NCBI GenBank assembly: GCA_002356435.2
Contig: AP018040.2
Location: 3,162,001 to 3,226,000, forward strand
From: Petrimonas sp. IBARAKI
GTDB taxonomy: Bacteria; Bacteroidota; Bacteroidia; Bacteroidales; Dysgonomonadaceae
Direction of reading: 5' to 3'
DNA length: 64,000 bases
This document shows, one piece after another, positions 51,703 through 59,896 of the stretch; the first letter of the stretch is position 1, and each line of letters begins with the position of its first letter. The notes under the pieces are model-generated. The model did not search any database, was not told where the DNA came from, and saw nothing but the letters and a program-made list of their open reading frames with translations. The position numbers and the translations under genes are program-made.

Positions 51703-53004
51703 ATGAGGACATTTACCATTATCGCTATTTTTTGTTGTTTGTCAACGATGGCCCAAGCGCAGCAATATACGCTTGAAGAGTGCATCAATATTGCCTTGCA
51801 AAACAACAGAAACATCAAGCAGCAAGAGCTGAGCAAGGCACAGCGCCAAATCGCATACTCACAAGCAAGAAACGATCTGTTACCCAGTGTAAACGCATCC
51901 GCAGGACAAAACTTTGTTTTTGGCCGATCTATAGGACTTGACAATACCTATCAAAACACCAACTCATCTCAGAGCTCGTTTGGAGTGGGCGCGGACATTA
52001 CGTTGTTTGACGGATTGCGGATGAAACACAATATCGATGCTAAACGCGCCGATTTAAGTGCTGCCGAAGCCGATCTGGAGAAGTTTAAAGACGAAATAGA
52101 AATGAGCGTGGCGACCGCTTTTCTACAGGTGCTGCTGCAAAAGGAGCTGTTGCAGATTGCCAGCGAACAAATTCAATTGACGGACTCCAATATGAATCGC
52201 CGGAAGGAACTGATCAAGAGTGGCAAGATGGCTCATGGCGAGATTTATGAACTGGAAGCCCAGCGTGCCCGAGAAGAACAGAACAGGGTCCAGGCAGAAA
52301 GCAACCTCAAGCTGGCGTTGCTTGATCTGGCCCAGATTATGGAGCTGGAGGATTTTTCAGATTTTAATGTCTCGGCACCATCGGTGGAGTCAATTCTCAG
52401 TGAAGGAGTACTACTCTCAACCTCCGATATTTTTCAAACTGCGTTGCTTACCCGTCCCGAAATCAAAGCAGCTGAATACCGGCTTCAAAGTAGCGAAAAA
52501 GAAGTATTGATGGCTAAGTCGCAACTCTACCCCTCACTCTCTTTCGGCGCTAACTTCGGAACCGGATACTACAACATGAGCGGACGCTCGAACGATCCGT
52601 TTCACACTCAAATCCGGAACAACATGAGCAATTCGCTCGGGTTCAGCCTGCGAATCCCTATCTTCAATAAATTCCAGACAAAAAACAGTATCCGCACGGC
52701 AGAACTTGCCGCAGAAAACAACCGGTTGGAGATAGATAAAGTGAAAATCGATCTCCGCAAACGCATTGAGCAGGCGTACCACAACGCCTTAGGTGCTCAA
52801 AGCAAATGGAAAGCAACGCAAAAATCAGAAATATCGGGACAGGAAGCGTTCCGTTTCGCACAAGAGAAATTTGATAACGGACGCGCTAACTCCTACGAAC
52901 TTTTTCAAGCGAAAAGCAACCTCACACAAACATTATCCGATCAGGCGCAGGCAAAATACGAATATGCTTTTCGCCTAAAGATACTGGAATTGTTAAAAAA
53001 ATGA
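51703..53004 (+). CDS. TolC-family outer-membrane channel of the MacAB-type system
   Basis: 433 residues with a signal peptide ending in AQAQQ (~18). The duplicated TolC domain starts at YTLEECINIALQNNRNIKQQELSKAQ, with strand VNASAGQNFVFGRSIGL, and repeats around RLQSSEKEVLMAKSQLYPSLSFGANFG. It ends in AKYEYAFRLKILELLKK. It completes the tripartite exporter; together the five genes (47223-53004) encode a whole MacAB-TolC-like machine. The cargo, possibly a peptide, antibiotic or lipid, is not indicated. Confidence 0.93.
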   Translation: MRTFTIIAIFCCLSTMAQAQQYTLEECINIALQNNRNIKQQELSKAQRQIAYSQARNDLLPSVNASAGQNFVFGRSIGLDNTYQNTNSSQSSFGVGADITLFDGLRMKHNIDAKRADLSAAEADLEKFKDEIEMSVATAFLQVLLQKELLQIASEQIQLTDSNMNRRKELIKSGKMAHGEIYELEAQRAREEQNRVQAESNLKLALLDLAQIMELEDFSDFNVSAPSVESILSEGVLLSTSDIFQTALLTRPEIKAAEYRLQSSEKEVLMAKSQLYPSLSFGANFGTGYYNMSGRSNDPFHTQIRNNMSNSLGFSLRIPIFNKFQTKNSIRTAELAAENNRLEIDKVKIDLRKRIEQAYHNALGAQSKWKATQKSEISGQEAFRFAQEKFDNGRANSYELFQAKSNLTQTLSDQAQAKYEYAFRLKILELLKK

Positions 53005-53064
53005 TTTTTTGTAACCGAAACTGAAAACCGAACGTCTTATATGTAAACATTAATGACTCCCATT

Positions 53065-53790
53065 ATGAAACATCTCGTATTTACAAATCTATTGATTTTC
53101 TCCTTTGTGCTCTTTGCGAACAACGCATGTGCTCAAAGCAACCGTATCACGAACAGAAATTACGATGTGACGGCATTTTCCGCCATGGTATCAAACACGG
53201 TCGGCAATATAGAATACACTCCGTCTTCCCATTACAGTGTAAGCGCCGAAGGCAACGAAGAGATGGTTAACAACTTGGTGGTAACCGTACAAAACAGCCA
53301 ACTCAACCTATCGATGAAGAAAAACCTAAAAAGGCTATTCGGCAACCGGCGATCCGGAAAACTGGTCATCAGGATAAGCTCACCCTCACTCAATTTTATT
53401 GAATCAAACGGCGTGGGAAACATTGAATTGAAAGGGACCCTGGATACACCTCAATTCAAGATTGTCTCCACGGGCGTGGGAAACATCGCTGCTCAACATT
53501 TTACCTCCGGCAATATCGACATTACTTCTGAAGGGGTAGGGAATATAGAAATAAAGGGATCGGCCACTTCGGTATCTGTCGTATCAAAAGGCGTGGGAAA
53601 TGTAAAGCTTGAAAACCTGAAAGCCGCTCGTGTGCGAATCGAATCGGATGGTGTGGGAAATGTTTCGTGCCACGCTACAGAATCGGTGGACATCAATACA
53701 GACGGAATCGGGAATGTCACTTACTACGGCAACCCACGCACCAAAAACATCAGCAAGGGAGGAATCGGGAAAGTAAGGCCAGGAGATTAA
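53065..53790 (+). CDS. DUF2807 (head-GIN) repeat protein, secreted
   Basis: 241 residues from MKHLVFTNLLIFSFVLFANNACAQ; an ATG four codons upstream is possible. After a signal peptide (~23) a DUF2807 domain holds eight copies of a GVGN(I/V) motif (SNTVGNIEY, SNGVGNIELKG, STGVGNIAAQ, SEGVGNIEIKG, SKGVGNVKLEN, SDGVGNVSCH, TDGIGNVTYYG, GGIGKVRPGD) every 18-22 residues. This is a right-handed beta-solenoid pattern. The family is common in Bacteroidota envelopes and its function is unknown. It starts 60 bases after the TolC gene, so it may be part of the export operon. Confidence 0.85.
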   Translation: MKHLVFTNLLIFSFVLFANNACAQSNRITNRNYDVTAFSAMVSNTVGNIEYTPSSHYSVSAEGNEEMVNNLVVTVQNSQLNLSMKKNLKRLFGNRRSGKLVIRISSPSLNFIESNGVGNIELKGTLDTPQFKIVSTGVGNIAAQHFTSGNIDITSEGVGNIEIKGSATSVSVVSKGVGNVKLENLKAARVRIESDGVGNVSCHATESVDINTDGIGNVTYYGNPRTKNISKGGIGKVRPGD

Positions 53791-53831
53791 CGAACAATAT
53801 AACACTCTACTTTTAGATTAAACTCTAATCA

Positions 53832-53870
53832 AAAAAACGGGCGCTTGTTTGAAAGCTCCCGTTTTTATTT
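53832..53870. terminator. Bidirectional terminator between DUF2807 and the esterase gene
   Basis: AAAACGGG and CCCGTTTTT arms plus an inner GCTT/AAGC pairing (53834-53866) form a long stem with A- and T-runs on both sides. It ends the + strand DUF2807 gene and can also end the - strand esterase gene. Confidence 0.8.
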
Positions 53871-53891
53871 GTATGGCACTATCACGATCCG

Positions 53892-54761
53892 TCACTCCAC
53901 CATTTTTATATCGTGCAGCCAACTCATGACACGAAAAGGCCATTCATTTACCAGATCGCCCGTGTTCCGCAGTCCATAACCGTGCCCTCCTGACGGATAC
54001 AAGCTCATAGCAACAGGGGCTTTTGCTTCTTTGAGCGCATAGTAGTAGAAGAGGCTGCTGTTGAGCAACCGATGGTCGTCCTGGGTTTGAACGATGAAAG
54101 TGGGCGGCGTCTTTTCGGTAACTTTCAATTCGGGTGAGATGGAGAAATTTTCGCCGTCGAGGTATGCCGGATAGATCAGGACACAAAAATCGGGACGGAG
54201 GCTCGCATTGTCCGCCGCATCCACGGCCGGATAGGTGCGTTCATCGTACGCCGTGCTCGCCATGGCCGCTAAATGGGCGCCGGCTGAGAATCCCATCACG
54301 CCTATCCGGTTTGGATCGATTTTCCACTCACCTGCGTGCGAACGTGTGTAGGCAATGGCTCGCTGCAGGTCCTGCAACGGCGCCTGATGCTTCTCAAGGC
54401 CTTCGCGTCGGGGCACGCGGTATTTCACCAGCACACAATTAACTCCGTGGCTGTTGAACCGCTTGCAGATTTCCGTCCCTTCCAGGTTGTACGCCAAAAT
54501 ATTGTATCCTCCTCCCGGATTCACAATGATGGTGGCGCCCGAGTTATTATCTGCAGGAGCCGGGAAAAACGTCAGTGTAGGCTCGCTCACATCGCTGATG
54601 CGGAGCACCGGACATCCGGCTACCTTGTTGCCCGACAGATCGTCTTTTTGCTTCATTTTTGTTGTTTCTCCGGGAGCGCCATCGGGGAAGAGGAGGATAG
54701 GAGTTTCTTGAGCCATAACCATGGTGGATAGTAAGCTGAAAATAAACAAGTATTTTTTCAT
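53892..54761 (-). CDS. Secreted alpha/beta-hydrolase esterase
   Basis: 289 residues with a signal peptide ending VMAQ (~18). The fold shows oxyanion NPGGGYN (~81-87), nucleophile Ser159 in GFSAGAH, acid Asp228 or 229 in QTQDDHRLL and His260 in PSGGHGYGL. It resembles secreted carbohydrate esterases of the BD-FAE/acetylxylan type. It lies 30 bases downstream of the sialidase on the same strand, so it probably removes acyl groups, perhaps O-acetyl, from sialoglycans. A xylan role is less likely here because no xylan genes are nearby. Confidence 0.85.
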   Translation of the reverse strand: MKKYLFIFSLLSTMVMAQETPILLFPDGAPGETTKMKQKDDLSGNKVAGCPVLRISDVSEPTLTFFPAPADNNSGATIIVNPGGGYNILAYNLEGTEICKRFNSHGVNCVLVKYRVPRREGLEKHQAPLQDLQRAIAYTRSHAGEWKIDPNRIGVMGFSAGAHLAAMASTAYDERTYPAVDAADNASLRPDFCVLIYPAYLDGENFSISPELKVTEKTPPTFIVQTQDDHRLLNSSLFYYYALKEAKAPVAMSLYPSGGHGYGLRNTGDLVNEWPFRVMSWLHDIKMVE

Positions 54762-54791
54762 ATGTTGTTGATGTTAAATGAGCCTGAATAT

Positions 54792-56450
54792 CTATTGCCT
54801 GGGACCTTTAATAATATCCCTTAGCTTCACTGCCTGGAAAGTCATGTGTGCCACGCTGCTTTCGTAAAGGATTCCAACGGTTTCTTTATCAATCACAGTC
54901 AGGCAAGAGTAGCCCCAACCGGGATCTTCATCCAACAGCACCTGGTATTCTTCGGGAAACGATAATCCTCCGTCCAGGCTGGCTTTGATGGTAATGTGAT
55001 GTCTTCCTTCGGTGGTGTTGGGATTGGAGAACAGCAATATATCCTTACCCAGTACATTTTCATTGGCATCCACTTTTATCAGGCTTGCCATGCAAACCGG
55101 TTCCTGCAAGACGCTTCTGTTTGACGGGTGCTCCGTCCAAGTTTTGCCTAAATCCTTCGTTATGGAAACGGCACGGCTTCCTCCGCGATTATCGCGCATA
55201 TTAAGCATCAAAACGCCGGGCTCGACTTCCGCCACTTGCGCTTCCGTTGTGTTTGTACGGGCGTGATTATGAATTTTCCAGGTCTGTCCGCTGTCCTTGC
55301 TGTACATGATGCCGGCGTTGGGTATCCGGGTAGAGTCAATAAACTGAATGGGGAAAACCAATGTTCCGTCCTGCATGGTGATTCCCCTTCCGGGACCCTG
55401 TAGCAATAAATGCCACGAAGGGTCTTTTACCTGAGAAGTGATGTTGATGGGTTCCGACCAGGTCTTACCGTCATCCATGCTTTTTGTCAATATCAGCTGC
55501 CCCGTCCGTTTTTCATCCATGCCGGCTTGCGAGTTGTGCCATGCCCTGTAATTTCCCATGCCGTGCGTCCACAGGGCGGCAATCCAGATTGTCCCTGTCT
55601 TCCTGTCCACCAAAATGGATGGGTCCCCCACTCCATTCTGGGCCTTGGGTAATCCGCCATATTCACCGAACGCAACCGGAATACGCATCTTCTCCCAGGT
55701 CTGGCCCTTGTCGGTACTCCGGCTCAACCCTATATCAACGTGTTCTTGTAAATCCACACTGTTGTTGTACCGGACGTCGTAAACACCCAGCAACGTTCCT
55801 CTATTGCTGGTGACCATGCCTGGAATACGGAAGGCGGCAACGCCATCGTCTCCTGCATGGCGAACCCCCACTCCCATCCGGTGTGTTTCCGTATTATTGG
55901 CAAACGATATGGGAGCATCTCTTCCGTCGAGCTTTGCTGAAACCAGATTCACATCAATTTTCGACAACAGGGAGGTGGTGGGTTTCATCTGAAGGCTGAT
56001 CCAGAAATAGTTGATCCCCGGGAAAAGGGGGTAATTTGCCGAAAAGGCCACTTCGATCCCTGGCGATTTTTGTTCAACAACCTTCACCGAATAGGAAGGA
56101 TTTGCCTCGCGGGTTTTACCCGGCGTGAATCCCGACAGGTATTGTACAGGATGATAAAATGTTTGTCCTTTACGCTGAACGGCTTCGGTTCCTCCATAAT
56201 AAAGTTTTAAAGACTCCACCTCGTTCAGGTTTGAGCTTTCGGAGAACTTAAGTTTCAATTCGGTCAATTTTACAGCCTCCCTCGCATCGATACTGATATA
56301 AAAAAGGGCATTATCAATGCGGTCTATCAATATAGGAACTTGCGTTTGTTTCACACGAAGGGTGTCACCTGCCTGCATAAACCCCAGCGACAAAAGCATA
56401 AAAACGGGGAATACCAGAATTTTTTTTATTAAAATGGGATTATAAGTCAT
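54792..56450 (-). CDS. nanH: GH33 exo-alpha-sialidase
   Basis: 552 residues; signal peptide ~1-27. An N-terminal beta domain typical of Bacteroidota sialidases (~30-185) precedes the six-bladed propeller. FRIP (207-210) has the first catalytic arginine (Arg208). Asp-boxes occur at ~244-252, 324-331, 384-391, 430-438 and 491-498 (S-x-D-x-G-x-T-W type). The acidic EVEPG region, Arg419 (NMRDNRGG) and Tyr514 (GWGYSCL) complete the active site. It frees terminal sialic acid from glycans, feeding the nan cluster at 6-9.5 kb. It overlaps nothing: 30 bases to the trmN6-like gene upstream and 30 to the esterase downstream. Confidence 0.93.
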   Translation of the reverse strand: MTYNPILIKKILVFPVFMLLSLGFMQAGDTLRVKQTQVPILIDRIDNALFYISIDAREAVKLTELKLKFSESSNLNEVESLKLYYGGTEAVQRKGQTFYHPVQYLSGFTPGKTREANPSYSVKVVEQKSPGIEVAFSANYPLFPGINYFWISLQMKPTTSLLSKIDVNLVSAKLDGRDAPISFANNTETHRMGVGVRHAGDDGVAAFRIPGMVTSNRGTLLGVYDVRYNNSVDLQEHVDIGLSRSTDKGQTWEKMRIPVAFGEYGGLPKAQNGVGDPSILVDRKTGTIWIAALWTHGMGNYRAWHNSQAGMDEKRTGQLILTKSMDDGKTWSEPINITSQVKDPSWHLLLQGPGRGITMQDGTLVFPIQFIDSTRIPNAGIMYSKDSGQTWKIHNHARTNTTEAQVAEVEPGVLMLNMRDNRGGSRAVSITKDLGKTWTEHPSNRSVLQEPVCMASLIKVDANENVLGKDILLFSNPNTTEGRHHITIKASLDGGLSFPEEYQVLLDEDPGWGYSCLTVIDKETVGILYESSVAHMTFQAVKLRDIIKGPRQ

Positions 56451-56480
56451 TCGGCAAAGATAAAAAATAAAAATTTCATT

Positions 56481-57197
56481 TCATAAATAGAGGTAGAAAT
56501 CCTGTACCAGGTGGATAAATTCAGGTGTGTAAACATGACGCTTCTCCTCAATAACCAATTCGTTCCTATCCGTCTCCGTTTCGCTTCGGGTAGTAAACTC
56601 CAATAAAATTCGCTTGGGAGAAGCAGACCGGGTCGGAAGAACAACCGTTTCACGGGATAAATGGAAATTTTCTTTTTCAGACACGGTCATTATATTGTTC
56701 CTTTCCGAAAACGGATAGATCAGCGAAAGGGTTCCCGTATCATTAAGAAGCTTCCTGCTCATTTTGAAAAGTTCAGCCGGAGTAAGCGAATCCATATGCC
56801 GGGCACCGGTTCTTTTCAGATCGGGCGATGGCAGCGAATTAACAAAAAAAGGAGGGTTGGAAACAATCGAGTCAAATTTCCCTGTCACTGTTGGGAAAAA
56901 ATCCCGGAACGAAACAGGCAACACCTCTATGCGCTCTTTAAAACGAGAATTATCAACGTTCTCCCTGGCCTGCAAAGCCGCATCTGCATCCATCTCGATA
57001 GCTGTAATTTTTGCCAGACTGTTTCGTTGTGCAGCCATTAAGGCAATTAAGCCTGAGCCCGTTCCCACGTCCAGGATCGATTGGCAATCGATAAAATCTG
57101 CCCACGCACCCAACAGGACGCCATCGGTGCCGACTTTCATGGCACACCTGTCGTGAAAAACAGTAAATTGCTTAAATTTAAAAGAGTTGTTCCCCAT
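56481..57197 (-). CDS. trmN6: tRNA1(Val) (adenine37-N6)-methyltransferase
   Basis: 238 residues. SAM-binding ILDVGTGSGLIALMAAQR (~41-58) and the N6-adenine methyltransferase motif NPPF (114-117) in IVSNPPFFVNSLPSPDLKRTGARH are clear. N-terminal FKFKQFTVFHDRCAMKVGTDGVLLGAW is diagnostic for the YfiC/TrmN6 family, which methylates A37 of tRNA1(Val). It is the first gene on the - strand before the sialidase (30-base gap). Read-through into nanH is possible, but a functional link is not expected. Confidence 0.9.
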   Translation of the reverse strand: MGNNSFKFKQFTVFHDRCAMKVGTDGVLLGAWADFIDCQSILDVGTGSGLIALMAAQRNSLAKITAIEMDADAALQARENVDNSRFKERIEVLPVSFRDFFPTVTGKFDSIVSNPPFFVNSLPSPDLKRTGARHMDSLTPAELFKMSRKLLNDTGTLSLIYPFSERNNIMTVSEKENFHLSRETVVLPTRSASPKRILLEFTTRSETETDRNELVIEEKRHVYTPEFIHLVQDFYLYL

Positions 57198-57328
57198 AAA
57201 CGGTAAAAATCAATATTTGGCACGGAATTTGGTGTAAGATATAGGCATTGCGACAACAAAAATAACACATATTCTGTTTTTCCGAAATAAAATATGAATT
57301 GAACCGTACCGAAGATAAGTAAATAAAT

Positions 57329-59797
57329 ATGTTTCAAAATAAATTATCCGTATTAAAACCGGAAGAGAGCGAAAGCAACGTCATATCGTTTATTGCCGGA
57401 GATTTCCTGGACGGCAGCCAGGAGATCGATGAAAGTTCCCTGAAGGAAAGCCTTCCTATATTACCGTTACGTAACACCATCGTTTTCCCGGGAAGCGGGC
57501 TCCCCATCTCTGTAGGACGGAGCAAGTCACTCAAGTTAGTCCGGGCATTGGGCAAAAAACACCGCTATATCGGTCTGGTCTGTCAAAAAGACAACAACGT
57601 CGAAGAACCTGAGAAGGAAGATCTATATTCAATAGGTGTCATCGCCGAAGTAATACGCGTGATTGAGCTCGACAAAAACAACCTGAGCATCATTGTCCAG
57701 GCAAAGAAAAGATTCGAATGGACAGAGTTCACGCAAACCGAGCCCTATTTTGCGGCCAACTACAGGATCCTGGAATCGAAAAGAGCGGAGAAAGACGACA
57801 AGGAGTTCAGCGCCATTCTGGATTCCATAAGGGACGCTATGAACCATATGCTCAACATTCTTGGCGATCCCCCCAAGGAGCTGCTGCAAACCATCAATCA
57901 CGAGTCGTTCACCGGTATGTTGGTAAGCTACAGTGCCACCAACCTGCCCATTGAAAACAGGGAAAAACAGGAGCTGTTGAGTATAAGTGACGAAAAGGAA
58001 CAAGCATACAGGCTGCTGATGATCCTTAACCGCGAGACACAAGTACTGGAGTTGAAGATGAATATCCAGATGAAAACCCGCGAGGACCTCAACCAGCAAC
58101 AGAAAGAATATTTCTTACAACAACAGATAAAAACCATTCAGGAAGAACTGGGCGGCAACACTCAGCAAATAGAGATCGCTGAGTTTCGTAAAAAGGGAAA
58201 AACGAAGAAGTGGAGCCAGGAAGTAGCTGATATTTTCGAAAAAGAAATCAGTAAACTGGAAAGGTTACATCCGCAGTCACCCGATTATTCGGTCCAGTTC
58301 GGCTACCTTCAGACCATTGTGGAGTTGCCGTGGAATGAGTATACCAAAGACAGCTTCAACCTGAAGAATGCACAGAAAATTCTCGATCGCGACCATTTTG
58401 GAATGGAAAAAGTGAAAGAGCGCATCATCGAGCATCTGGCTGTTTTGAAACTGAAAGGCGATTTAAAATCTCCGATATTGTGCCTTTACGGCCCTCCCGG
58501 GGTAGGTAAGACATCTCTCGGAAAATCGATTGCCGAAGCATTGAACAGGAAGTATATCCGCGTTTCACTGGGTGGTCTGCACGATGAAGCTGAAATTCGC
58601 GGCCATCGCCGCACCTATATCGGGGCCATTCCCGGAAGAATTATCCAGAACATTCAAAAAGCAGGAAGTTCAAACCCGGTTTTTGTGCTGGATGAAATAG
58701 ATAAAGTGGGTAACGACTTTCGGGGCGATCCGGCATCGGCGCTGCTCGAAGTGCTTGATCCTGAACAGAATTTTGCATTTCACGACAATTACCTCTCCAT
58801 CGATTACGACCTTTCAAAAGTGATGTTCATCGCTACGGCAAACAACCTGAACACTATCCCCCAACCTCTTCTCGACAGGATGGAGTTGATAAACGTTGGG
58901 GGCTACATCAGCGATGAAAAAATAGAAATCGCCTATCGTCACCTCGTCCCAAAACAGCTGGAAAATCACGGCATAAAGAAGAAGGCTTTCAGCATTTCTA
59001 AACCGGCCTTACTGAAGATCATCGAAGATTACACCCGCGAATCGGGGGTAAGGGAACTGGACAAGAAAATTGCAAAGGTAACCCGGAAAATTGCCCGGAA
59101 GATAGCTGGAAATGAAGAGTATCCCAAGGTATTGAAACCTACTGATGTCACGGAGTACCTCGGCATGGAAGAATACAGCAAAGACCGTTACCAGGGCAAC
59201 GACTATGCCGGAGTGGTTACAGGGTTGGCCTGGACAGCCGTAGGGGGAGAGATCCTTTTTGTGGAAAGTTCGCTAAGTCGAGGAAAGGGCTCAAAACTTA
59301 CGCTCACCGGAAACCTGGGCGACGTGATGAAGGAGTCGGCTATGCTGGCGATGGAGTACATACACGCCAATGCCGACCTGCTGGATATTGACCCCGCTAT
59401 TTTTGAGAACTGGAACACGCACATTCACGTTCCCGAAGGCGCCATGCCCAAAGACGGGCCATCGGCAGGAATAACCATGATCACATCACTGGCCTCAGCC
59501 TATACGCAACGTAAAGTGCGGAACAATCTGGCCATGACGGGAGAAATCACGCTGCGGGGAAAAGTACTACCGGTTGGTGGAATTCGGGAAAAAATTCTGG
59601 CAGCAAAGCGTGCCGGAATTACCGACATCATCCTCTGCAAAGAGAACGAAAAAGATATTCTTGAAATCAAACCCGAGTATGTGGCAGGTTTGAACTTTCA
59701 CTATGTGGAAGATGTGAAGCAAGTGCTGGAATTTGCCCTGCTGGAAGAAAAAGTGGAAAACCCCAAGAATTTTATCGTTCCGGCAGAAAAAGAGTAA
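57329..59797 (+). CDS. lon: ATP-dependent protease Lon
   Basis: 822 residues. LON substrate-binding domain (~40-250: [21 protein letters not shown]), a coiled helical part, AAA+ domain with Walker [10 protein letters not shown] (388-396), Walker B VFVLDEID (~452-459), and the protease domain with catalytic Ser712 (PKDGPSAGI) and Lys755 ([14 protein letters not shown]). It degrades damaged and short-lived regulatory proteins. The N-terminal ~40 residues are acidic and longer than in E. coli, as usual in Bacteroidota. It stands alone; a weak hairpin overlaps its stop. Confidence 0.97.
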   Translation: MFQNKLSVLKPEESESNVISFIAGDFLDGSQEIDESSLKESLPILPLRNTIVFPGSGLPISVGRSKSLKLVRALGKKHRYIGLVCQKDNNVEEPEKEDLYSIGVIAEVIRVIELDKNNLSIIVQAKKRFEWTEFTQTEPYFAANYRILESKRAEKDDKEFSAILDSIRDAMNHMLNILGDPPKELLQTINHESFTGMLVSYSATNLPIENREKQELLSISDEKEQAYRLLMILNRETQVLELKMNIQMKTREDLNQQQKEYFLQQQIKTIQEELGGNTQQIEIAEFRKKGKTKKWSQEVADIFEKEISKLERLHPQSPDYSVQFGYLQTIVELPWNEYTKDSFNLKNAQKILDRDHFGMEKVKERIIEHLAVLKLKGDLKSPILCLYGPPGVGKTSLGKSIAEALNRKYIRVSLGGLHDEAEIRGHRRTYIGAIPGRIIQNIQKAGSSNPVFVLDEIDKVGNDFRGDPASALLEVLDPEQNFAFHDNYLSIDYDLSKVMFIATANNLNTIPQPLLDRMELINVGGYISDEKIEIAYRHLVPKQLENHGIKKKAFSISKPALLKIIEDYTRESGVRELDKKIAKVTRKIARKIAGNEEYPKVLKPTDVTEYLGMEEYSKDRYQGNDYAGVVTGLAWTAVGGEILFVESSLSRGKGSKLTLTGNLGDVMKESAMLAMEYIHANADLLDIDPAIFENWNTHIHVPEGAMPKDGPSAGITMITSLASAYTQRKVRNNLAMTGEITLRGKVLPVGGIREKILAAKRAGITDIILCKENEKDILEIKPEYVAGLNFHYVEDVKQVLEFALLEEKVENPKNFIVPAEKE

Positions 59798-59812
59798 GGC
59801 GACTATCCTTAC
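59794..59812 (+). terminator. Weak hairpin at the end of lon
   Basis: GTAAGG (59794-59799, containing the stop) pairs with CCTTAC (59807-59812); CCGAACTTTTG follows. The stem is short and the T-run brief, so termination is uncertain. Confidence 0.35.
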
Positions 59813-59834
59813 CCGAACTTTTGTTCATCAATTA

Positions 59835-59866
59835 TTGGGAAAATCGTTCCGAGGAGGTTATATTTG
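59835..59866 (+). promoter_or_regulatory. Promoter of the helix-hairpin-helix protein gene
   Basis: TTG (59835-59837), a 21-base spacer and TATATTTG (59859-59866) match the Bacteroidota consensus. The ATG lies 30 bases downstream. Confidence 0.6.
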
Positions 59867-59896
59867 TAAAAATCCCGGCTTTTAGCTCAGTGATGA

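Noticed and set aside
53160-53780. DNA repeat array or CRISPR-like spacing
   Set aside because: The repeated ggcgtgggaaac-type words are codons of the GVGN protein repeats; they vary at third positions and lie within one open frame.
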